Shown here: piece after piece, positions 1 through 7,969 of the stretch
Layout of the letters: every line of letters starts with the position of its first letter
How positions within the stretch are numbered: the stretch's first letter is position 1
NCBI GenBank assembly: GCA_964499935.1
Contig: CAZCMS010000003.1
Span: 1 to 53,872 of the forward strand
Source: CALBGR01 sp964499935
GTDB taxonomy: Bacteria; Patescibacteriota; Saccharimonadia; Saccharimonadales; UBA4665
Length of the DNA stretch: 53,872 bases
Direction of reading: 5' to 3'
Program-made: the position numbers and the translations under genes
The notes under the pieces: model-generated
Told to the model about the DNA's origin: nothing
Databases searched by the model: none
The model's input: the letters and a program-made list of their open reading frames with translations, nothing else

Positions 1-2374
1 TAGTAGTAAGTTGTATAGTCGCTTGTTTTGTTTCTGATGGCTCTACGTTGCCTGTGTCGCTTGTAACGTTGATAGATGTTTTACCTCCGACAACTTTTGT
101 ACATGCGTCTGGAGAGTCAGCTGGAACTGGATTACTCTCGGCCTGCTTCCCGACGCTATACCTCTGACAATACAGAGTTCCAAGAGGAGTATTACCATCT
201 GTCTGCAGTATGTATGCATCGTCTGTCATCTGGTATGCTCCGCCGGGAGGAATGCTGGCTGAATGATTAGTTCCACACACTCCGCCACCTCCCGCTCCTG
301 CATTTGGATTAAATCGATCATAGTTGAACACCATACATCGAGTAAATCCGTCTGCAATTGTGCCACCTTGGCCTGTAGGGTCGCTATTTAAAATACCGTG
401 CCACCATCCAACTGCTCCTCCTTGTTCTACGTATGAGGGTACTGAAGAGCCTAGGGTAAGGCTCCAGGATGGATCAGGTGGGTCATCCTCACCGTAGACC
501 ACAGCACACGCCTGGTTGCCCGTTATCTCCCTATTATTACTACTAGCCCGGGGATCGGCAGTAGCCCGCCAACAATATGCACGCCCACGCGGAGCATCAT
601 CTGGCACAGTAAAGCTTAACTCAGAGCTTAAACTTCTTAAACCGCCTAAAGGCACCCCTGCTGTGCTCTTCCCGCCATTACGCCAATTGCTTCCTGTGAT
701 AATTGATCTGTCTTCGCGATAATTCATCTCACGCCAGTGATTAAATGAGGTTGCTGTATTATTCGTCGCATTTGTAACCGTGTATTGAACCTTGACTTTC
801 ATGCCAGGACGATAGCTAGCTTTGCCACTTGTCCATTTTCCATCTTGTCGTTGAACTTTTGTTACAGGAGCTTTAAGACTCCAGTCAGTAGCCTTTTTTG
901 TGTAATAGAATATGACATAAGAGGTATAGCCATTAAGCTTACTACCTGTCCAATCTGGCCAACCATTTGCGAGCCCTACATTAATACCTTTTCCATCGGC
1001 AGAACGATTCGTTTTTTGTGACTGGAACTCATATCCATCCGGGTGAGAATCAATCTGCCATTTAGGTGGTGGAGTAAAACAGTTATCGATAATTGAGTTA
1101 TCTGATGTTCCTGCCTGGGCGGTCTTGTCTCCGTGCCCAGGCTCACAAGGCCCGCCAACATCATGACCTGTACCCAATGCAACCATACGGAATCTGGTGG
1201 CGTTATTCATCCATACATTGTGCGTAGAGTCATAGGCACGACCTGTAATAACAGCCTTGTGATCAGCGCAGCCACCAGGTACCTGCGCATTTGCATTCTC
1301 TAAACCTGCGGACGTCAACAAGCGTACGGTGGCACTAGCTGCCGTCTGTAGCTTTGCTTGCAGCATATCAGCACTAACTTTCTTGCGTACATATTGATTT
1401 TTGTAATGATCGAGAAAACCTGCCCAGTCGTCAAACGCACCACGAGTTTTTCTTTCCAGTCTTATAACCATATGTGCCCCTGTTTTGGAAGCAAAAACTG
1501 GACTTACATCTCCAGCATTTTTTAACTTAACAATTTCGTCTGTAGTATTCTTAAGTTCACCGACTTTTCCACGCAAATAACTACTGCTATCATCCATATC
1601 GTTAAACTTCTGGTCAACAGTATATCCTTTAAGCAAGTCAGTCGTAATAACCGGCCCCTTAAAATACTGCTCGTAATCATGGTCGTCAGTCTTGTCCTCG
1701 TCAAACAGAATGACATCAGAGTTACGACCAATCTCCTCCTTGCTTGCACCTTCCCTCATCAAAGGCACTATCTTTCTCTGCAATAGCTCAGGGCCTTGGC
1801 TGTACAAGCGCTGTACTTCTGCTGCCGGTGTCTGGTTATGGTAAGGAGTATCGAATGTTACACTCGATATAAGTACATCTCTCTTTGTAATCAATACGTC
1901 ACTAAACTTATACTTATAGGCTTCATTTTCAGCCCTTACCACAATAAGTTTTGAGCTACTTTTGAGACTATCTAGGTAGCTAGCCCTAGACTGTTTGTCT
2001 TCAAAATTCCTATTTGCACTTGCAAGCAAATCTTGATCTGAGAGCGTTTGATTTCGTTTTTTAGCCTCTTGCTTGAATGCTGCGCTCAAGAGTAAATCAT
2101 TGAGCGCTACTTGTCCTGCGTTACCCCCAAAGTCAAGATCCGGATTTTCTTTTTTAATATCTTCTATTAACTTTGCGTACGCATCTCTCTCTTTCGCCGT
2201 AATACGTGTATCACCTACGACTATGTCGTTACTGCGTAATTGGTAATATACGCCGTATGCAATAACTGCCACGATTGCTATACATACTACTAATAAAACG
2301 TTGCGCTTCCTTTTTATTTTTGGTACCTGTTTTGCCTGCTGTTCGTCATGAGCTTCTCTATATTTTTGCAGCAT
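1..2374 (-). CDS. Membrane-anchored PpiC/SurA-like foldase with large extracellular region (3' truncated)
   Basis: An open frame of 791 codons starts at the ATG at 2374 and runs off the left edge, so the C-terminus is missing. A basic stretch precedes one membrane helix (residues about 25-46), which puts the rest outside the cell. Residues about 85-120 resemble the helical SurA N-domain. Residues about 287-308 (GDVSPVFASKTGAHMVIRLE) match the end of a parvulin-type prolyl isomerase domain. After about residue 350 the protein becomes Gly/Asn/Thr-rich with paired cysteines and a PGMKVKVQYTVTN stretch like DUF11-type beta domains. The family role would be folding of exported proteins; the long tail is unusual and its function is unknown. 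An extended -10 (TGCTATAGT) lies about 45 nt upstream. The foldase assignment rests on short motifs. Confidence 0.6.
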   Translation of the reverse strand, partial: MLQKYREAHDEQQAKQVPKIKRKRNVLLVVCIAIVAVIAYGVYYQLRSNDIVVGDTRITAKERDAYAKLIEDIKKENPDLDFGGNAGQVALNDLLLSAAFKQEAKKRNQTLSDQDLLASANRNFEDKQSRASYLDSLKSSSKLIVVRAENEAYKYKFSDVLITKRDVLISSVTFDTPYHNQTPAAEVQRLYSQGPELLQRKIVPLMREGASKEEIGRNSDVILFDEDKTDDHDYEQYFKGPVITTDLLKGYTVDQKFNDMDDSSSYLRGKVGELKNTTDEIVKLKNAGDVSPVFASKTGAHMVIRLERKTRGAFDDWAGFLDHYKNQYVRKKVSADMLQAKLQTAASATVRLLTSAGLENANAQVPGGCADHKAVITGRAYDSTHNVWMNNATRFRMVALGTGHDVGGPCEPGHGDKTAQAGTSDNSIIDNCFTPPPKWQIDSHPDGYEFQSQKTNRSADGKGINVGLANGWPDWTGSKLNGYTSYVIFYYTKKATDWSLKAPVTKVQRQDGKWTSGKASYRPGMKVKVQYTVTNATNNTATSFNHWREMNYREDRSIITGSNWRNGGKSTAGVPLGGLRSLSSELSFTVPDDAPRGRAYCWRATADPRASSNNREITGNQACAVVYGEDDPPDPSWSLTLGSSVPSYVEQGGAVGWWHGILNSDPTGQGGTIADGFTRCMVFNYDRFNPNAGAGGGGVCGTNHSASIPPGGAYQMTDDAYILQTDGNTPLGTLYCQRYSVGKQAESNPVPADSPDACTKVVGGKTSINVTSDTGNVEPSETKQATIQLTT

Positions 2375-2418
2375 TACTATACACACCTGAAGTTATTTTA
2401 CTAATTTACTTAAGCTTA

Positions 2419-2424
2419 ACTATA
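2419..2424 (-). promoter_or_regulatory. Extended -10 element for the foldase-like gene
   Basis: Read on the minus strand this is TGC-TATAGT, an extended -10 box. It lies 44 nt before the ATG at 2374, leaving a leader of about 37 nt that contains CAGGTG as a weak ribosome site. No good -35 is visible. Confidence 0.4.
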
Positions 2425-2614
2425 GCATGAGCACTTCCAGATTATTATGTCATTAACGCTTATTCTTACATATTAACCGGCTGTTTTTCATAATTTGTGA
2501 CGAATATCACGCACAAAAGTAAGCATAAGCAATTTTTTTCTCTTACTATATATGGTATAAAGACAGTAGTAGTTAATGTAATAGTAGCTACATAATCTCT
2601 GGTGGATACAGCAT

Positions 2615-3808
2615 ATGACAAGTGCAACGCAACCAATTGACATGTTCCCTGCTTCAGGACTAGAAAATAGCCCGCATTTATTTACACGACAAAACGACGC
2701 TCCAGATGACTGGGAGGCAACTGTTGATGTTGATAGGGTTCCACATGGACAAGCAGAAGAAACTGAAAGAAATATTGTACTGGGCGCGTTCGAAAGAGCG
2801 CGTTCTTTAGTTAGCGAAAAAGCACAAGCATTAAGCCAAAATTCTAAACGAATCGGCGCCGTAGCAACAGCAAGCATCGCACTAACCATAGGCTATCCTG
2901 CTGCACAAAGCATTGTCGATAAAGCGCCACAGGCGCATGCGGCAGAAGTAGACTATGGGACTGGCGGGTATCCGTGGGCAGATGATACACCCCTCGAAAT
3001 AGGACCAAATGGATTCCCAATCCGAGACTGCACAGGCTGGGTAGCATGGAAATTACAAAGCACAGAAAGAGATCCTAATCGACTATTTAATGCAGATGTT
3101 ACAGGTGAGATTATCGACAATAATCCTGCGATCGGCGCAGCTGCAGGCACAGCAGATGGTCGTCATATAATGTACGTGGAAGACCTGACTGATACCCATA
3201 TTACTGTTTCTGACTATAACGGGTATGGTGGCCGGTATAAATATGGCATTCGTACACTTGAACGCTCCAATCCAGAAGTACAGTCATGGACATTTACTCA
3301 CTTCGAACTCCCCGCCCCTCAAAAGCCTGCAGAAGAAACAGAAAACCCCTCCAATAACAAGGAATCATCCCCTCTTCTCGATGCACAACGCATTAAAGCC
3401 AATAAGATTGATGTGAAGACTGCACTGGGTACCAATACATACATCCAATCCAAGAATAAACAATACAGTGTATTGTTAGACAAAAAAGGCAATCTTGTTG
3501 CCTATGACAAAAAGTCAGACTATAGCAAAGTCTGGGAAAGTAAAACCAGTGGCAAGGGTGGCAACAAAGTTCAAGTCAAAAAGTCTAAATCTAGCAACAG
3601 TCTTGTGATCGCAAAAGGCAATAAAAAAGTGAAATCCTGGAATATTGGGAACGCAACAAAAGTTGCCATTGGTAACGACGGTACCCTTGCAGGATACACG
3701 GGCAACAAGCGTGTATGGGTAGCAGATGAGCTAGCTGCGGTATCGCGTGTTGCAAGGCAGTCTATGTCGAAGATAGCGAGCGTACGGCAGAAAGCCTTAG
3801 GTAGGTAG
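2615..3808 (+). CDS. Secreted/anchored CHAP-domain peptidoglycan hydrolase with lectin-like C-terminus
   Basis: 397 residues. About 80 polar residues precede a hydrophobic segment (about 80-100) ending in AHAAE, which could be a late signal peptide cut or a membrane anchor. Residues about 113-215 form a CHAP domain: RDCTGWVAWK supplies the likely catalytic Cys139 and GRHIMYVEDL the likely His184. CHAP enzymes cut peptidoglycan as amidases or endopeptidases. After a Pro/Glu linker (about 232-252), residues 270-370 contain LLDKKGNLVAY and related strands resembling bulb-lectin beta-prism repeats, possibly for wall or glycan binding. GGTGG before the ATG is the ribosome site. The gene converges on ftsX; CHAP hydrolases such as PcsB are known FtsEX partners, so this one may be too (inference). 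Confidence 0.75.
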   Translation: MTSATQPIDMFPASGLENSPHLFTRQNDAPDDWEATVDVDRVPHGQAEETERNIVLGAFERARSLVSEKAQALSQNSKRIGAVATASIALTIGYPAAQSIVDKAPQAHAAEVDYGTGGYPWADDTPLEIGPNGFPIRDCTGWVAWKLQSTERDPNRLFNADVTGEIIDNNPAIGAAAGTADGRHIMYVEDLTDTHITVSDYNGYGGRYKYGIRTLERSNPEVQSWTFTHFELPAPQKPAEETENPSNNKESSPLLDAQRIKANKIDVKTALGTNTYIQSKNKQYSVLLDKKGNLVAYDKKSDYSKVWESKTSGKGGNKVQVKKSKSSNSLVIAKGNKKVKSWNIGNATKVAIGNDGTLAGYTGNKRVWVADELAAVSRVARQSMSKIASVRQKALGR

Positions 3809-3820
3809 ACACTACCTACC
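3800..3820. terminator. Convergent terminator hairpin
   Basis: A perfect 9-bp stem (GGTAGGTAG / CTACCTACC) with a 3-nt loop, followed by CTTTAATT. It overlaps the stop codon of the CHAP gene and separates it from convergent ftsX. Confidence 0.7.
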
Positions 3821-3854
3821 CTTTAATTAAGCGTACCTTTGTTTAATTTACTCT

Positions 3855-4799
3855 TTATTTGGCTGTCTTAAACTTCAGATAGCGACGCGTTGCAATAATT
3901 GAAGATGATGCGCCAATAGCAACACCAATACACAGCTGCGCTAAGAGTAGTAGCCAGAAGTGATTATTAAAGTAATCTTGCGCATAACGAATATCGAGCA
4001 AGCCTAAACTACTTGCCTCTAACGTACTCGATGAAGCAATAAATAACGATTTAATAATGAGAATTGATATCAGGCCAGATACCAAACCATAAATAACACT
4101 CTCTACCACAAACGGTCCCCTGATATACCAGGTGTTGGCACCAAGCAAGCGCATAATAGCTAACTCATCCCGTCTGTTAAAGATTGCCATCTGAATCGTA
4201 TTAAAGATAATCAGCACCGATATAACTGCGAACAAGACAATACCTGCAATACCTACTCTTTGTAGCATATTCGCAGCATGACTAATCTTATCGATTGCCT
4301 CCTTGCGGTCCCCTGAATACGAAGGCGCTTCGGACTGTAAATCTTTATTCTCCTTCTCCTCCAAGAACTTCTGAATATCCTGCACCTTGTTTAGGTCTGC
4401 TGGTTTTACACGAATAGTTGCTGGCAAAGGGTTGTCAGTCTGATTAATCGCCTGTAACAGTTCCTGATTATTTATGTTTTCCTGGCGATATGCCTCCAGA
4501 GCATCTTCTTTCGACAAGTACTTAGTACTGGTTACATTTGGAAGCTTTTCTATGCGATCTATAAACGCCACACGCTCTTTAACACCTACATCATCCTTAA
4601 GGTATACCGACACATCAATTTTATCGGTAATTTGTGCGATAGTACCAGACAAAGTTGTATTCACAACTAAAGATAGCAAAATTATTGTTAGCGTCACCAC
4701 CATTACTGCCATTGCAGCAATAGCGAGCGATGCATTCCGGAAAAAATTAACTATCCCGGTATAAACAATACGCCAAAATGTGATCCATTTTCTTCTCAT
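3855..4799 (-). CDS. ftsX: Cell division ABC transporter permease FtsX
   Basis: About 314 residues, normal for FtsX. There is one N-terminal membrane helix (about 20-45), a large extracytoplasmic domain (about 45-165, starting SVYLKDDVGVKERVAF), then three helices with the conserved FNTIQMAIFNRRDELAIMRL segment between them. FtsX pairs with the ATPase FtsE to couple the division machinery to a peptidoglycan hydrolase outside the cell. I prefer the ATG at 4799 (MRRKWITFW) with AGGTG just upstream; a GTG at 4805 is also in frame. It follows ftsE by 12 nt in one operon. The nearest hydrolase candidate is the convergent CHAP gene at 2615-3808. Confidence 0.93.
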   Translation of the reverse strand: MRRKWITFWRIVYTGIVNFFRNASLAIAAMAVMVVTLTIILLSLVVNTTLSGTIAQITDKIDVSVYLKDDVGVKERVAFIDRIEKLPNVTSTKYLSKEDALEAYRQENINNQELLQAINQTDNPLPATIRVKPADLNKVQDIQKFLEEKENKDLQSEAPSYSGDRKEAIDKISHAANMLQRVGIAGIVLFAVISVLIIFNTIQMAIFNRRDELAIMRLLGANTWYIRGPFVVESVIYGLVSGLISILIIKSLFIASSSTLEASSLGLLDIRYAQDYFNNHFWLLLLAQLCIGVAIGASSSIIATRRYLKFKTAK

Positions 4800-4811
4800 A
4801 TGCACCTATGT

Positions 4812-5495
4812 TTACAATTTATAACTTGCATGCGAACGATCACTTGCAATTTTTCCATGTTGAATCGTTACCACACGTCGTTTAAGTTTATTAACTATCT
4901 CCTGGTTATGGGTCGTAAGTAGCACTGTAGTGCCAAAACGATTAATTTTTTCGAGCACGGCAATAATATCCCATGCGTGTTTTGGGTCTAGGTTACCTGT
5001 TGGCTCGTCTGCGATCAAAATCTTAGGCTGACGCACAATAGCACGCGCAATGGCTACACGCTGGCGCTCACCACCAGATAATTCACGTGGCATACTGTTT
5101 TCTTTGCCTTTCAGATTCACAATATCCAGCACCTTTGGCACTGTATGCTTAATTTCGTGGCTACTCATACCGACAATTTCTAGCGCAAACGCCACATTCT
5201 CGAATACTGTTCGGTTCGGCAGAAGCTTAAAGTCCTGGAACACCACCCCTATCTTGCGTCGAAGTAACGGAATATTCTTATCCTTGAGTTTATCGTAATC
5301 GATACCACCAATAATGATCTTACCGCTTGTTTGTCGCTCTTCACGTGTCAACAGTTTTAAGAGCGTCGATTTGCCAGCACCGCTCTGCCCCACAACAATA
5401 ACAAACTCTTTCGCCTCAACATGTAAGTTGATGCGATCAAGGGCTGGCGTATTACCCTTACCGTATACCTTCGTTACTCGATCTAATAAAATCAT
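4812..5495 (-). CDS. ftsE: Cell division ATP-binding protein FtsE
   Basis: 227 residues from the ATG at 5495 (a GTG at 5498 is also possible). All ABC ATPase motifs are present: Walker A GQSGAGKST (about 37-45), Q-loop VVFQDFKLLPNRT, signature LSGGERQRVAIARAI, Walker B ILIADEPTGNLD and the H-loop histidine in LLTTHNQEIV. FtsE drives FtsX and is cytoplasmic and membrane-associated. The -10 box TGCTATACT ends 8 nt before the ATG and no Shine-Dalgarno is present, so the ftsEX mRNA is probably leaderless or nearly so. Confidence 0.95.
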   Translation of the reverse strand: MILLDRVTKVYGKGNTPALDRINLHVEAKEFVIVVGQSGAGKSTLLKLLTREERQTSGKIIIGGIDYDKLKDKNIPLLRRKIGVVFQDFKLLPNRTVFENVAFALEIVGMSSHEIKHTVPKVLDIVNLKGKENSMPRELSGGERQRVAIARAIVRQPKILIADEPTGNLDPKHAWDIIAVLEKINRFGTTVLLTTHNQEIVNKLKRRVVTIQHGKIASDRSHASYKL

Positions 5496-5503
5496 CACTC
5501 TCT

Positions 5504-5509
5504 AGTATA
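5504..5509 (-). promoter_or_regulatory. Extended -10 of ftsEX, near-leaderless
   Basis: TGC-TATACT on the minus strand, 8 nt before the ATG of ftsE and 5 nt before the alternative GTG. A start site 7-9 nt downstream of the -10 falls on the start codon. Confidence 0.55.
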
Positions 5510-5568
5510 GCAAACCATGAGCGGTTCTTGAAGTCTACCTATATATACACCAGATGAGACTATCTGCC

Positions 5569-6651
5569 TTAGCTCACAAATTCACTCAAGTAGGCATCAA
5601 TGAATGAATCAAGTTCGCCATCGAGTACCGCGTCCACATCCGACGTTTCATACCGTGTGCGCAAATCTTTTACCATTTTGTAGGGATGCAACACATACGA
5701 ACGAATTTGATTTCCCCACTCAGCAGATTGATTCGGCCCTTTTAGATCGCTGATTTTGTCTTTATGCTGTTCGAGTTGCAATTGCGCAAGCCTAGAGCGC
5801 AAAATTGTCATTGCTGTTTCTTTATTCTGCAGCTGACTGCGCTCGTTTTGAATAGCCACTGTTATGCCCGTTGGAACATGCGTAATGCGCACCGCCGAAT
5901 CGGTAGTATTGACGCTTTGACCACCATGCCCTCCTGCCCTATATACATCAATCTTTAAGTCTTTTTCATCAATATCCACTTCTGTAATTTGATCAATTTT
6001 TGGCAATATTTCGACTTTTGCAAAGCTTGTTTGTCGCAAATTATCTGCATTAAAAGGACTTAATCGAACTAAACGGTGGACGCCGTTTTCGGAACGCAAC
6101 TTACCAAATACCAACTCACCTGATATCTCCAAAGTAGCACTTTTAATACCCGCCTCATCACCAGATGACTCATCAATAACACTTACGGTATAGTCGGATT
6201 TCTCTGCCCATCGTATATACATTCTCATGAGCATTTGCGCCCAATCCTGCGCATCCGTTCCTCCTGCCCCGGCATGAATAGACAGAATCGCATCGTGATC
6301 ATCGTACGGTCCAGTGAATTTAAGCTCATCCTTTAGTAGATTGAACGTTTCCTGCAACTTCTGTGTTTGTTCTGTAATATCGCTACGTAATGACGCGTCA
6401 TTCGTTTGCGCAAGTTCAATCATATCTGCAATGCTCTGTCGAAGCTTTGTCCATGGCTCAATCCGAGTTACCAAACCTGCATGTTTCTTCGAAATCGTTT
6501 GCGCAGACTGGCTGTCGCTCCAAAAGTCTGGCTGTTGCATCTGCGATGAAAGCTGCTTTTCTTCGGCTATCAGTGTATCCATATTCAATTTTTGCCAAGC
6601 ATCAGAAATTTGCTGGTCCAATTGCTGTAATTGGCTCAAAATTTCTTCCAT
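5569..6651 (-). CDS. prfB: Peptide chain release factor 2 (RF2)
   Basis: 360 residues in one uninterrupted frame. The stop-recognition SPF tripeptide is in LVRLSPFNADNLR and the catalytic GGQ in GGHGGQSVNTTDSAVR. RF2 reads UAA and UGA in the ribosomal A site, so its presence supports UGA as a stop codon in this organism. Many bacterial prfB genes carry a programmed +1 frameshift near codon 25; none is needed here, so that autoregulation is absent. The start is 6 nt after the M16 peptidase stop, within the secA-M16-prfB operon; the order hpf-secA-prfB-ftsE-ftsX also occurs in Bacillus. Confidence 0.96.
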   Translation of the reverse strand: MEEILSQLQQLDQQISDAWQKLNMDTLIAEEKQLSSQMQQPDFWSDSQSAQTISKKHAGLVTRIEPWTKLRQSIADMIELAQTNDASLRSDITEQTQKLQETFNLLKDELKFTGPYDDHDAILSIHAGAGGTDAQDWAQMLMRMYIRWAEKSDYTVSVIDESSGDEAGIKSATLEISGELVFGKLRSENGVHRLVRLSPFNADNLRQTSFAKVEILPKIDQITEVDIDEKDLKIDVYRAGGHGGQSVNTTDSAVRITHVPTGITVAIQNERSQLQNKETAMTILRSRLAQLQLEQHKDKISDLKGPNQSAEWGNQIRSYVLHPYKMVKDLRTRYETSDVDAVLDGELDSFIDAYLSEFVS

Positions 6652-6657
6652 AACCGC

Positions 6658-7959
6658 CTACCGTTTCGTACCGTGTGGCCAGAGTACTGCCACTTGATGT
6701 TGCATTTGCTCTGCAAACTCTTCACCGCAGGACCCTAACACCCCAAGCCCCCATACATTGTCTGCGAACATGGCTCGCATAATATCAACAATTGAAGATT
6801 TTGTTATGCGCTTAATGCGTTGTGGCACCTGATAGTAATCCTCTATGCTGTCATCGAAGAAATAACGCCCACTGTAGCCACTCGCCGTACCGCCAACCGT
6901 CTGCGCACTACGCTGAAAACGTCCTAGTGAATATTGTTGAGCTGCGACAATATCCGCCTGGTCAAGATCACCTTCGAAGACATTATTCATCTCTCTCGTC
7001 ATTATTTCGAAAAGTTTCGCTGCATTTTTTGGCATAACCTGTGCGCCCACCCACCAGTTACTATTTAAAAGCGCTTGTCCAAATCCCGAGCTCATGCCAT
7101 ACACAAGACCATGTTCACGCGCCGTACCAAGTATTTTTGAGTACAACGTCTCTACCAATAATGTGTTCGCCAAACTTAAGGCATCAGATTCAAGTTCGGT
7201 AAGCTGTTTATTCATAAAAGTATCGAGATAAAAATAAACATTTTTTACACTATCATTATGGATATATAATGGGTGCCTAAGATGTTTCGGAACCTCTTTT
7301 GGTAGCACGAAACGACTTCGACCTTTTGGAAGATCAATCGATTCAAACTTATACTCTATCTGCTTTACACGACCGGGCGTAATATTACCTGCAATAATAA
7401 ATCGCATGTTTGTTGCCGTGTGCGTGCGTTTGTAGTGAGCTTGGATATCTGCAAGTACTACATTTTCCATAAGCTGCAAGCGCTCTTGGTCGGTCTTGGC
7501 TGCATAACCGTATGTCTCCCTAAGCGCAAGGCTTAAATGCCTAAAATGATTATTTGATCGGGCCGACAACTCTTCACGTACGTTACCAAATTCTGCCTGG
7601 AATTCCTCATCCAGAAACAAAGGTTGACTAATAGCGGTCAGCGTTAGGTCGAGAATTCTCTCCCATTCAAAATCTGCACATTCTGCTTCGTACGTAATAT
7701 CGTAAGCGCTCGTTGATGCATTGTTATAGGCGCCATTCTTTTCAAATTCTGCCTGAAACACGCGCGCTCTGGGAAACTGCTTATTTGCCCCAAGCAATAC
7801 GTGCTCCATGAGATGTGGTGCTTCCCACTTATCGGACTCTACAAGATATTCCCCTGCACGAAAGTTAATCTCGTATGTCATGACGCTCGCGTCAGGAATA
7901 TGAACAAGAAGTCCTCGTGCGCCGTTACTCAGCTGTAATTCGCTAACTGTATGCTTCAC
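6658..7959 (-). CDS. M16 family zinc metallopeptidase
   Basis: 433 residues from a GTG start 10 nt after the secA stop. The inverted zinc motif HxxEH is seen as HLMEH (about 49-53), with a downstream glutamate in NVREELSARS as the likely third ligand. The length fits a single M16 half (catalytic plus inactive domain), as in mitochondrial-processing-peptidase or PqqL/YmxG-type proteins. No signal peptide is visible, so it is probably cytoplasmic and could act on leader peptides or on peptides taken up. Its position between secA and prfB is not the usual one. The substrate cannot be inferred from sequence. Confidence 0.88.
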   Translation of the reverse strand: MKHTVSELQLSNGARGLLVHIPDASVMTYEINFRAGEYLVESDKWEAPHLMEHVLLGANKQFPRARVFQAEFEKNGAYNNASTSAYDITYEAECADFEWERILDLTLTAISQPLFLDEEFQAEFGNVREELSARSNNHFRHLSLALRETYGYAAKTDQERLQLMENVVLADIQAHYKRTHTATNMRFIIAGNITPGRVKQIEYKFESIDLPKGRSRFVLPKEVPKHLRHPLYIHNDSVKNVYFYLDTFMNKQLTELESDALSLANTLLVETLYSKILGTAREHGLVYGMSSGFGQALLNSNWWVGAQVMPKNAAKLFEIMTREMNNVFEGDLDQADIVAAQQYSLGRFQRSAQTVGGTASGYSGRYFFDDSIEDYYQVPQRIKRITKSSIVDIMRAMFADNVWGLGVLGSCGEEFAEQMQHQVAVLWPHGTKR

Positions 7960-7969
7960 TGCTTATCTC

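Noticed and set aside
5569..6651. Programmed frameshift in prfB
   Set aside because: The frame is uninterrupted from a normal start to the stop, with the full N-terminal domain present.
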